From Clostridiales bacterium (GTDB lineage: Bacteria; Bacillota; Clostridia; Oscillospirales; Butyricicoccaceae): a stretch of 32,650 nucleotides of DNA. Within the stretch, counting starts at the first letter, position 1; each line of letters opens with the position of its first letter. Where the stretch lies: assembly GCA_019421385.1 (NCBI GenBank), contig JAHZFK010000004.1, forward strand, positions 71,387 through 104,036, in the 5' to 3' direction. Below are positions 16,179-23,843 of this stretch, piece after piece. The position numbers and the translations under genes were made by a program. A model generated the notes under the pieces. The model saw only the letters and a list, made by a program, of their open reading frames with translations. It was not told the origin of the DNA and searched no databases.

Positions 16179-17570
16179 CTATTTCCTTTCATAATCGCTG
16201 CGAATTTTTTGCAAGCACCTACGCACCTGTGGATCACATTCCAAATGCTTTTCTCGAACATAGGTTTCCCATTGTACCAAATCTGGATTCTGCAATGCAT
16301 CAAAATCATCTGTCAACTTAACATTCTTATCCTCCGGCCATAGAGTCAGGAACTCATCAAGCGATTCCATATGTGCAACCCCATCAAAGCCGGTACACCT
16401 TAGCGCATATGCATGTGCATGGAAAAGAACGCCACACGAAAAAGAGTAGCAGACCCCTGGATTCAAAACAACATTTTTCAAGCGTTCCACTGTCTGGCAG
16501 ACTTTTTCTCGCCCTGCCGGATTAGTGCAAATCACGATCCAGTCTTGACTGCCAGCAGAAATCACTTTGTTCAACCATACACCGAATACCGTCTCTTCTT
16601 TTTTTGAAGGAAGCGTAACCATATCAAAGGCCTTGGGATATAGCGCACGATTGCTTGTGGACATACGCTTAGAGTGATCGGTCAAATAACGATTATTGGT
16701 TTCCGGCATCGCTTCACCCTTTCGAATATCCTTTGATCCGAACAAACTCACTCTTCCCTTTTTCAGCTTGGGTGACCCCTGCTTTTTTAGCAGTTCGTAA
16801 ACAGTTGGTGAAACATCATCTATCTCTTCTGTAGAAAGCCTACCCCGATTGAATAATGCACCGCCGCAGATCTCACACCAGCGCAGCTGATCCCCGAACT
16901 CATCCGGTGTGCGTTTCCACCAGCCCGGCTCAATCTTCCAACCGCCCGGCCCATCAAACAGCATATCCAGTGCACCCGCTACCTCACAAAAAAATGCGCC
17001 CTTCGGCGTAATAGTTGCACTCCATGAATTCTGGATCCAGCATTGATCACGCAGTGGATACCAATCACTATCCGAAATGCCCAAATCCTTTCGGCTTACA
17101 AGCAGCGGTTGGTGCAGTGACTCATTTTGATGATCATTGATATTTTGAAAACTAAAAATATCTTGAATAAGTTCAAAATGTCGATAATATGGTTCTACCA
17201 TCGAAGTCCACAGTCCCGGGCCACATCGTTCATTCAAGCTCTCATCCAAGATATAATTTTTGTCATAGATATAGCGCGAAAAATCTGCAATCGGTTTGCG
17301 TGTGTCCAACATCTGATGACGAGATGGGTGCTTGCTAGCCAGATAGCGTGCCATCTGCTCAAACTGTGGATGCAGGGTTGGTTCTCCCCCCATCATACCA
17401 ATACAGCGCGGAAACTCCTCCAGAGAGTCAACCGCCCGCTGAAAGGTTTCCATATCCATAAAGAAGGGCTTGCGATGATGTCCACAAAATCGGGTACAGT
17501 TGGAGCATTGATGAATACATGCGTTCGTAATATCAATTTGTATAGTACGCATTTCAGCTGGCGATCTCAT
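16179..17570 (-). CDS. Radical SAM protein with uncharacterised C-terminal domain
   Basis: A 463-residue protein. The 4Fe-4S motif is Cys18-x3-Cys22-x2-Cys25 (ACIHQCSNCTRFCG), with a fourth Cys at 29, and GMMGGEPTLHP is the SAM-binding strand. The middle part has additional cysteines (DQCW, FFCEVAGALD, CEICGG) that could hold an auxiliary cluster. From about residue 300 a second domain begins, with DWIVICTNPAGREKV, LNPGVCYSF and HAHAYALRCTGFDGVAHMESLDEFLTLW style segments (separate stretches). It is not a standard SPASM, and I do not recognise it. The ATG overlaps the preceding GT2 stop by 4 bases (ATGA) and follows GAGGTG. It is part of the island's operon; the substrate is unknown, probably a sugar. 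Confidence 0.82.
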   Translation of the reverse strand: MRSPAEMRTIQIDITNACIHQCSNCTRFCGHHRKPFFMDMETFQRAVDSLEEFPRCIGMMGGEPTLHPQFEQMARYLASKHPSRHQMLDTRKPIADFSRYIYDKNYILDESLNERCGPGLWTSMVEPYYRHFELIQDIFSFQNINDHQNESLHQPLLVSRKDLGISDSDWYPLRDQCWIQNSWSATITPKGAFFCEVAGALDMLFDGPGGWKIEPGWWKRTPDEFGDQLRWCEICGGALFNRGRLSTEEIDDVSPTVYELLKKQGSPKLKKGRVSLFGSKDIRKGEAMPETNNRYLTDHSKRMSTSNRALYPKAFDMVTLPSKKEETVFGVWLNKVISAGSQDWIVICTNPAGREKVCQTVERLKNVVLNPGVCYSFSCGVLFHAHAYALRCTGFDGVAHMESLDEFLTLWPEDKNVKLTDDFDALQNPDLVQWETYVREKHLECDPQVRRCLQKIRSDYERK

Positions 17571-18523
17571 GCAAGCACCTCATTTTGTAAAACATAAGTT
17601 TGCATTAATTGCTTTTCGCGTTCAGTAGTCCATCGCGTTTTCAAAAGCTCGTCCGCATGGCAACGGAGGAACTGCTTCATCTTCATCAACTGCTTCTGAC
17701 AGTCTTCGCTATCCCCTAACTCTATGCGTTCTACCATAGAAATCATGTAAGACACTCGCGCATAGCGCACTTGTTCCGTCAGAGCAGGCACATGTTCTGT
17801 GATATAGTCCACTCGTTCATTCTGCATGGCCAGATAATCCTCCAGCACATCCGGAGTCAACCGGTTACCTGATAAGAACGCAGTCATATTACCATCATGT
17901 TTGCGTTTGATATAAAGCGGTTTTCCGCAAGCAACGACCGTTTGCGCACGCGCAAACAATTTGTAGATAAAATGAATATCATCGACTCGTGTACCTTCGG
18001 TCCAGCGTAAGCCATCAAAAAGGGTACGACGAAATAGTTTCGTTCCTGCATTCGTGTTATAAAGTTTACGCTCCAAAAAAGCTGAAAGTCCACCGCTTCC
18101 ACGGAGGACGAATTCCTCATCATACACGTAAAAGTCTTCCAACTCATCACCATATGCATTTTGGCACCCTACAACTGCGATATCGGCTTGATGCTCTGCT
18201 GCCATATCAAATAGTGTCTGCATCATGTCGGGACAGCAGTAATCGTCATCATCCACCATAGAAACATAGTCTCCCAACGCATGATCTAGCCCAAAATTAC
18301 GTGCTCTTGCTGCTCCCTGATTTTTTTCCAATGAAAAGTAACGAATACGAGAATCTCGTTGGACATATTGATGGCATATAGAATCAGTCTGGTCAGTCGA
18401 TCCGTTATTTATCAGAAGCAGTTCAAAGTCTGAAAACGTCTGTGACAATAAACTGTCCAACATTCGCGGCAACAGTGTCTGCCTGTTATATGTGCTTAAG
18501 ATAATCGAAATAGGATGTGACAT
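17567..18523 (-). CDS. GT2 family glycosyltransferase
   Basis: A 318-residue family 2 glycosyltransferase. ISIILSTYNRQTLLPRM opens the GT-A fold, LLINNGSTDQT follows, then NQGAARARNFGL and the metal-binding run MVDDDDYCC. The middle segment GGLSAFLERKLYNTNAGTKLFRR corresponds to the REKFNNAxGGKLYR segment of the proteins at 18539 and 25633, so the three are relatives. The C-terminal 100 residues are helical. The start follows AAAGGAA. The gene overlaps the next radical SAM gene by 4 bases and lies 15 bases after the previous GT2. It is soluble; its specificity is unknown. Confidence 0.9.
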   Translation of the reverse strand: MSHPISIILSTYNRQTLLPRMLDSLLSQTFSDFELLLINNGSTDQTDSICHQYVQRDSRIRYFSLEKNQGAARARNFGLDHALGDYVSMVDDDDYCCPDMMQTLFDMAAEHQADIAVVGCQNAYGDELEDFYVYDEEFVLRGSGGLSAFLERKLYNTNAGTKLFRRTLFDGLRWTEGTRVDDIHFIYKLFARAQTVVACGKPLYIKRKHDGNMTAFLSGNRLTPDVLEDYLAMQNERVDYITEHVPALTEQVRYARVSYMISMVERIELGDSEDCQKQLMKMKQFLRCHADELLKTRWTTEREKQLMQTYVLQNEVLA

Positions 18524-18538
18524 GAAGATTCCTTTCTT

Positions 18539-19516
18539 TTAGTTTGCTTCCAGCAGATGCATCTCGTTTAGAAATCGCCGTTCGTCATCGGTAAACCACG
18601 AGTATTGCGGAAGCAGATTGCGACAGGAACGCAGCGCTCGCAGCATATCTTCTGCAATGTCATAACATGATGTTACGTTTAGGCGATAGATGCGTTGATA
18701 CAACGAAATCATAAATGATAATTCGCAATAATGAACAAATCCAGCCAGTTCAGGCATTTCTTTTTGCAAAAATATGGTACGTTCTCGATTCGAAGTCAGG
18801 TACTTCATCATTTTCTGCGGGGTAATCTCATTGGCGGTATTCAGTCCGCTCAGATTCTTTTCATGCCGATAGAAAGAATACTTTGGCTGACCAGTCGCCA
18901 CCATGCGATGGATACGGTTAATACGCCGATATTCGCGATAAACATCACTTCTCCATCGAGTAATAGGCAGCCTAATATCGCATACTGCTTTGCGATAAAG
19001 TTTACCGCCTGCCGCATTATTGAACTTTTCCCGTTTGAGCAACTCCTGCATCGCTTGAACACGATTATATACAAAGATACCGTCAAAAACAAACTTATCT
19101 TTCCGACTTCCGTCGGGATAGACCCATTGCGATCCTATAGTAGCAATATCGGCCTGATATTCTTTGCTTAAACGAAGCAAAGTGTCCAGCGCGTCTGCAT
19201 CCATATAATCATCATCGTCGATTTGCATATGGTATTCTTCCGGAGGCTGAAAAATCAACCGTTCCATTTCTTGAACCAAACTTACACACTCAGGCCTGTC
19301 CGGATGCAATATGAAATTTTCAGGCATATGAATCGTCTTTATCCGGCTATCCTGCTGACAATAGTTTTGTATGACTTCAGATGTATCATCCGTCGAACCA
19401 TTATTAACAATTAAATAACTAAAGTCCGTGTATGTTTGTGCCAACACATGCTCAATGGTCCGTTTGAGCATATGTGCACGATTATAGGTCAATGTAAGGA
19501 TGGTAATATTGGACAT
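18539..19516 (-). CDS. GT2 family glycosyltransferase (paralogue of 25633-26601)
   Basis: A 325-residue GT2 enzyme. ITILTLTYNRAHML, VNNGSTDDT and MQIDDDDYMD mark the nucleotide-sugar fold. It is strikingly similar to the protein at 25633-26601, sharing LLKREKFNNA-x-GGKLYR, YREYRRINRIH, SGLNTA and VHYCELSFMISLYQRIY, so the two arose by duplication. The ATG at 19516 is preferred because GGAGAAG lies 6 bases upstream. The TTG at 19531 is part of the ribosome binding region. It lies 21 bases after the previous radical SAM gene. It probably acts in the cytoplasm on the same glycan as its paralogue, perhaps at a different position. Confidence 0.9.
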   Translation of the reverse strand: MSNITILTLTYNRAHMLKRTIEHVLAQTYTDFSYLIVNNGSTDDTSEVIQNYCQQDSRIKTIHMPENFILHPDRPECVSLVQEMERLIFQPPEEYHMQIDDDDYMDADALDTLLRLSKEYQADIATIGSQWVYPDGSRKDKFVFDGIFVYNRVQAMQELLKREKFNNAAGGKLYRKAVCDIRLPITRWRSDVYREYRRINRIHRMVATGQPKYSFYRHEKNLSGLNTANEITPQKMMKYLTSNRERTIFLQKEMPELAGFVHYCELSFMISLYQRIYRLNVTSCYDIAEDMLRALRSCRNLLPQYSWFTDDERRFLNEMHLLEAN

Positions 19517-19537
19517 CGTACACTTCTCCAAGAGGAA

Positions 19538-20749
19538 TTAGGTATATTCATAATATGGATAAGATTTGATATATGTGCATTGGATTCCAGGTTCCAGCGT
19601 ATTTTCTGCATAATACGCACCACCAGAACAATACTGGCAACCGCGTAAATACGGCTTGTCCAATTCACATTGAATTGCTGGTTTGACTTGCGCAGGATCA
19701 ATCTGCAGAAGATCGACAAATTCACAATCGTCTTTGGGAATTGCATGCATGGAATATTGATGAGCAATACGGCCGCAAAGGAACCATTTTCCGTCTTTAA
19801 GAGCAACACATTGATTCGCAAAGCATGTTTTTGCAACACTTTTTAGTTCAGATTCCGAGTATCCGCGATACGAAAAATCTCCATAATCAATCCATTGAGA
19901 TTCCTTTGTATAAACGGCATATAAAATATGATATTGATCCAAAAGTTCACAAAGTTGCGTGATTTTTTGTTGTGGGGCGCCATAATCGCTGATATTGACA
20001 ATGAGCCGTTTGCATTGACTCATTATATGCAGCAAATGTTCACTTGGCATGATCGTAGCATTTGTCACCAAGGACATACGTGCAAACGACTGGAAAGTAT
20101 CACAGTATGAAATATATTGATCCAGGTCAGGATGGCACAAAGGCTCTCCACCTAAAATAGATAATTGCAGCGCATATGTATTTGATAACAAATTACCAAT
20201 CGCTTGCTTATCTTGTTCAAAATCACTGTTTGGGGATGCTTTGCGATAATCCACTAATGCGACACACCCCTCACAGCGAAGCGTACATTTTTCTGTTATA
20301 AACAGATTAAGATTGCGCACAATAATATTCTCTCTATTATCATATCGACTCAGAAAGAATCCTTCCTTTGCATCAAGTAAAGAACCCGCATACTCTTTGG
20401 TTTCCTCATCATTCCACTCGGTATCACAGAATACCCAGTAGAAATCAACCAATTTGCAGCCAATAGGTTGCAGCTTTTTGCGAAGATCTTTCAAGAAACG
20501 CAGGGAACAAATAATAACAATATCATTTGATGTAATATAATCAACCGATTGAAGCGGATAGGAAAGAAATTCTGATTTTTTAGCCGACCAATAGGTATCA
20601 CAAAAACATTTTACAGAAATCCCTTGTTTTTGACAGGCACGAAGTGTTGCTTTTGCGACATTTCCTGCTCCAAAAAGAATCACCGGCTGCTCTGCTTGTC
20701 GAATAGTTTCAATATATTTTCTATCCTGCATAGAAGTAATGAAATTCAC
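19538..20749 (-). CDS. Radical SAM protein with N-terminal Rossmann-like domain
   Basis: A 403-residue protein with the same layout as that at 13773-14948. Residues 20-105 form a Rossmann-like module (QPVILFGAGNVAKATLRAC, then VKCFCDTYW). The radical SAM cluster motif is Cys155-x3-Cys159-x2-Cys162 (CTLRCEGC), LSILGGEP is the SAM strand, and CFANQCVAL, FLCGRIAH and CQYCSGG near the end suggest further cluster ligands. The start is probably GTG at 20749: it overlaps the previous stop by 4 bases (GTGA), and AAAGGA lies about 12 bases upstream. A Met at codon 7 has no site. It sits in the middle of the operon; the substrate is unknown. Confidence 0.86.
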   Translation of the reverse strand: MNFITSMQDRKYIETIRQAEQPVILFGAGNVAKATLRACQKQGISVKCFCDTYWSAKKSEFLSYPLQSVDYITSNDIVIICSLRFLKDLRKKLQPIGCKLVDFYWVFCDTEWNDEETKEYAGSLLDAKEGFFLSRYDNRENIIVRNLNLFITEKCTLRCEGCVALVDYRKASPNSDFEQDKQAIGNLLSNTYALQLSILGGEPLCHPDLDQYISYCDTFQSFARMSLVTNATIMPSEHLLHIMSQCKRLIVNISDYGAPQQKITQLCELLDQYHILYAVYTKESQWIDYGDFSYRGYSESELKSVAKTCFANQCVALKDGKWFLCGRIAHQYSMHAIPKDDCEFVDLLQIDPAQVKPAIQCELDKPYLRGCQYCSGGAYYAENTLEPGIQCTYIKSYPYYEYT

Positions 20750-21723
20750 TGCCGATGCATCCTTTCCAAAATTTCTTGCTCATGCCCATCAATGATATCG
20801 CTAGGCTTACTACATGCCGCAAATCGCTTGCAATCCTGACAAATCGCGCAGGTCGGCACCTGCTTTTGTAAAAGCGATTGTTGCAGAGCCCTAAATTCAT
20901 CATCCCATAGTTCTTTGATTGGTTTTTCAAAAACATTGCCCATGGGCTGTGCAGAGGTTTCATATCGATTGATGAGACAACAAGGGAATACATAGCCCAA
21001 ATCATCAATAAAGAGCGTATAAAAAGGCAAAGAACATATCTTCATATTCGAAGTATCAAATTGAAATTTGTTAGATTCTTCTGCCGGATGGAGCGCATAT
21101 TCCCCGATGCATTGCTCCACAAAAAGAGAATCCGCATAGTCATCAAACATACGATAAAATTGTTCCTCTTCCCCCTCATCTAAAGCAATATCGATGACTT
21201 TAATATGCAAAGAACATTGCTTGCGATGATCGTAAAAATAGAAAAGCTGCTCTTTCAATCGATCGAAATCAACAGCTGTTTTACAGATTTTCTGATATTT
21301 TTCCGAAGTGATTCCTTGTAAGGAAACTTTTAAGGTATCCAGCCCAGCATCAATCAGACGATCGGCATAGTTATGGGTAAGCCGATTCGCATTGGTGATA
21401 ATCTTGATCTGATTCGCCAGTCCACGCTGCTTAAGCAGCGCAATCATATCCGGTAACTCAGGATTCAGAATGGTTTCGCCGTTTGCAACAAAGGACACTT
21501 GCTTAATTGCACGAGGAAATGCAGCAAGTTGATCCGCCAGAATATGAAACCGCTCCAGCGTTAACATGGAAGCAGTACGCTGTTCATCACCCTGCCCACA
21601 GTAAATGCAACGAAAGTCACAGATGTTGCAGGGTGAAATTGTAATGCCCAACGGCGTGTCCAGAGGAAGTACTTGATACAAGGCAGCCCGATTCTGATCG
21701 GTTGTAGCAACATGCTCACTCAT
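20746..21723 (-). CDS. Radical SAM/SPASM protein (tandem paralogue A)
   Basis: A 325-residue radical SAM enzyme. The cluster cysteines are C35, C39 and C42 (CNICDFRCIYCG), followed by VANGETILNPELPD and KVSLQGITSE strands. The C-terminal SPASM-type cysteines lie in FPCCLINRYET and CAICQDCKRFAAC. It is a clear paralogue of the next gene upstream: both start with a PLxTPL...ISP stretch, carry the cysteines at identical positions, and share the LHIK-x-x-D-x-ALD segment. The ATG at 21723 follows AAGGTGG and overlaps the previous stop by 8 bases. Known SPASM enzymes act on peptides, aminocyclitols or sugars; the glycan context favours a sugar, but this is inference. Confidence 0.88.
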   Translation of the reverse strand: MSEHVATTDQNRAALYQVLPLDTPLGITISPCNICDFRCIYCGQGDEQRTASMLTLERFHILADQLAAFPRAIKQVSFVANGETILNPELPDMIALLKQRGLANQIKIITNANRLTHNYADRLIDAGLDTLKVSLQGITSEKYQKICKTAVDFDRLKEQLFYFYDHRKQCSLHIKVIDIALDEGEEEQFYRMFDDYADSLFVEQCIGEYALHPAEESNKFQFDTSNMKICSLPFYTLFIDDLGYVFPCCLINRYETSAQPMGNVFEKPIKELWDDEFRALQQSLLQKQVPTCAICQDCKRFAACSKPSDIIDGHEQEILERMHRQ

Positions 21724-22717
21724 GAATCTTCCACCTTTCCAGAATGGCTTCCCGGGCATCGTCCAGAAAATTTTCCGGGCGCATCAAATTCTTCCAAATG
21801 GTACAATTAGAGCATAAGGGAAGCTGATCGATTTGACCATTGAGCATATTCTCGCACAGGGTATGGATCTGCTGGGTCCACACTTCTTTGAGTGAATGGG
21901 TATAGATATTGGAAATATGAAACCCCGTGTTGCAGCAAGGTGCAACATCGCCATTCTCTAAGATATCCAGAAAATAAAACGGGAAATAACAAACTTTTGC
22001 ATTATGGATATCTATGCTATCATCCCAACGATTGCGTTCGTCAATGATTCTTCCAGTTTCATCAGTTTCATTGAGATTTTCGATTTGTACAAAGTCGGCA
22101 ATTGGCTTGAAAATCTCAAAAAAACGTTTATCCTCTCCCGTAGAAAAATCCAAAGCCGCATCTACACATTTGATATGCAGCTTACAGTTACCGCGGATGG
22201 ATGAAAAATAAGTGAGTTCGTCCACTAAATTGTTAAAATCCATGCGTGTACCGCACATAGTACGATAGACTTCAGAACGGATGCCTTGAATAGATACTTT
22301 GAACACATCCAAACCGCTTTGGATGAGCTTTTCCGACCATTCATGGGTCAACATCAGTGCATTGGAGGAAATTTTAACTCTTTCCGCTGCACGAGCTTTC
22401 AATGTATGAATCATGTCCGGAAGATTTTGATTAACGAGAGGTTCCCCTAAGCCGATTACTGTGATCTGCTTGATTGGATCATCAAACTCCTCCAACTGCG
22501 ATACAATTCGTTCAAAACACTCCTCCGAAATCATGGTTGGCACATAGGTTTTATTTCGAATATCTTCCTTTTTCTTGTCTGAACCATGATAGCAATATTT
22601 ACATTGAATATTGCAAATGTTATTAGGAGAAATTGCTACCGAAAGAGGTGTCCTCAGAGGAACTAATTCGGATAAAAGATTTAATTTTGTGAAATTAGCA
22701 GTTGTTTCATTCTTCAT
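21716..22717 (-). CDS. Radical SAM/SPASM protein (tandem paralogue B)
   Basis: A 333-residue radical SAM enzyme with C35, C39 and C42 in NNICNIQCKYCYH, the strand IGLGEPLVNQNLPD, and KVSIQGIRSEVYR. SPASM-like cysteines follow in APCCNTGFH and LPLCSNC. It shares start, spacing and many residues with the downstream gene, so the pair looks like a tandem duplication that has diverged. The ATG at 22717 follows GAGGAA 10 bases after the FkbM stop. A longer frame from 22750 would overlap that gene and lacks a site. The two proteins may act on related positions or work as a pair. Confidence 0.88.
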   Translation of the reverse strand: MKNETTANFTKLNLLSELVPLRTPLSVAISPNNICNIQCKYCYHGSDKKKEDIRNKTYVPTMISEECFERIVSQLEEFDDPIKQITVIGLGEPLVNQNLPDMIHTLKARAAERVKISSNALMLTHEWSEKLIQSGLDVFKVSIQGIRSEVYRTMCGTRMDFNNLVDELTYFSSIRGNCKLHIKCVDAALDFSTGEDKRFFEIFKPIADFVQIENLNETDETGRIIDERNRWDDSIDIHNAKVCYFPFYFLDILENGDVAPCCNTGFHISNIYTHSLKEVWTQQIHTLCENMLNGQIDQLPLCSNCTIWKNLMRPENFLDDAREAILERWKIHE

Positions 22718-22727
22718 GCCAAATTCC

Positions 22728-23843
22728 TCACAGTGCATAGCATATAGCATCCGTTAATCCTGCCCCATAGTGACGCAGATAGACTTGATAGGAAGGATGC
22801 AGTTCTTTGATTTTCAGCGGCAGGTCAAGAATATCAAATCCACCATGTTCAAACAGATTTGTCAAATGATAAACACATACCGCGAGTTTTGGATGGCATC
22901 GGGCAATCGTCTGCTTTGCACCTATCAAAGCTTTTTCTTCGCTGCCTTCGACATCCAACTTGATCAGCGTTACATTTTTTCCATTCACGATGTTGTCCAA
23001 TGGCGCAGCTTCAGTAGGTACATTTCCTGCCTGCTCTACCATCGAACCAGAACCGTGCTCATTAAAGAATAGAGAAGTTTCGCAATTCCAGAGCGCCTTT
23101 TCAATGTAATGAACTGAACCCGAAAAATCCATTCCGGATAGCCGCGCTTTGGCTTTTTCCATAATATCATGCATCGGTTCACACAAAAAATAGGTATCAA
23201 AGGACGGCACTAGACGAGAGAAGACCGAAAACGTATCGCCAGTATAGCCTCCACCATCCACAATAACTTCATCATCAGATAAAGAATAAATGGAAGAATC
23301 AAAATACATAGTTTCCCGCGCTCGAATCTGCTGGATATATTCAGAATCAAATGTTTGCAAATAATTGAGATATCCGTATAACACTTCTCGAGATTGATCA
23401 TCTGCCAAAAGCGGAAGCAGTCTTTGCAGCTTGTCCTTATTTTTTTGAAGCAACGATGACACATCTAACTGAGATACTGCAGCATACCCACTGAACTCCT
23501 CAAATATAAGATTGCTTTTCAGGAATCCAGCGTTTTGAAATTGCTGAATGATCTCAGACGCATAAATACGAGAGCCGATCAGAATAATTGCATCTGAATG
23601 CTTCTCCAAAATCTCTGAGAAAGAGAGAATGGGAATCCCATGAAACTTTTGTCCAATTTTTTGCGCCGCATTGTCTCCCAGTCCCGTGATCTTAACGCCA
23701 AATTTTTGCATCACAGAAAACAAATTGGCTCCCACTCCACCAATTGGAAAAATAAATATCTCTTTCGAAGTCTCTTTTAACTTTTGAATGATTTCTTTGA
23801 TTTTATGGTAATCAGTTTGACCTAAAAGCTTCATATGTTCCAT
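22728..23843 (-). CDS. FkbM-family methyltransferase with N-terminal Rossmann-like module
   Basis: A 371-residue protein. Residues 25-107 form the island's recurring Rossmann-like module (EIFIFPIGGVGANLFSVMQK, ITGLGDN, HGIPILS). The second half is an SAM-dependent O-methyltransferase of the FkbM type: motif I VDGGGYTGDTF at about 195-205, CEPMHDIMEKA, then LIKLDVEGSEEKALIGA, the family's signature. FkbM enzymes put a methyl group on hydroxyls of sugars or natural products, so a methylated sugar in the glycan is likely. GGGGGG lies 8 bases before the ATG at 23843, which overlaps the previous stop by 13 bases; a second Met at 23834 would give a 4-base overlap. Confidence 0.9.
   Translation of the reverse strand: MEHMKLLGQTDYHKIKEIIQKLKETSKEIFIFPIGGVGANLFSVMQKFGVKITGLGDNAAQKIGQKFHGIPILSFSEILEKHSDAIILIGSRIYASEIIQQFQNAGFLKSNLIFEEFSGYAAVSQLDVSSLLQKNKDKLQRLLPLLADDQSREVLYGYLNYLQTFDSEYIQQIRARETMYFDSSIYSLSDDEVIVDGGGYTGDTFSVFSRLVPSFDTYFLCEPMHDIMEKAKARLSGMDFSGSVHYIEKALWNCETSLFFNEHGSGSMVEQAGNVPTEAAPLDNIVNGKNVTLIKLDVEGSEEKALIGAKQTIARCHPKLAVCVYHLTNLFEHGGFDILDLPLKIKELHPSYQVYLRHYGAGLTDAICYAL

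Noticed and set aside
13773..22717. Ribosomally made peptide cluster with radical SAM maturases
   Set aside because: No short precursor gene fits in the tight gaps, and the surrounding genes are glycosyltransferases and nucleotide-sugar enzymes.
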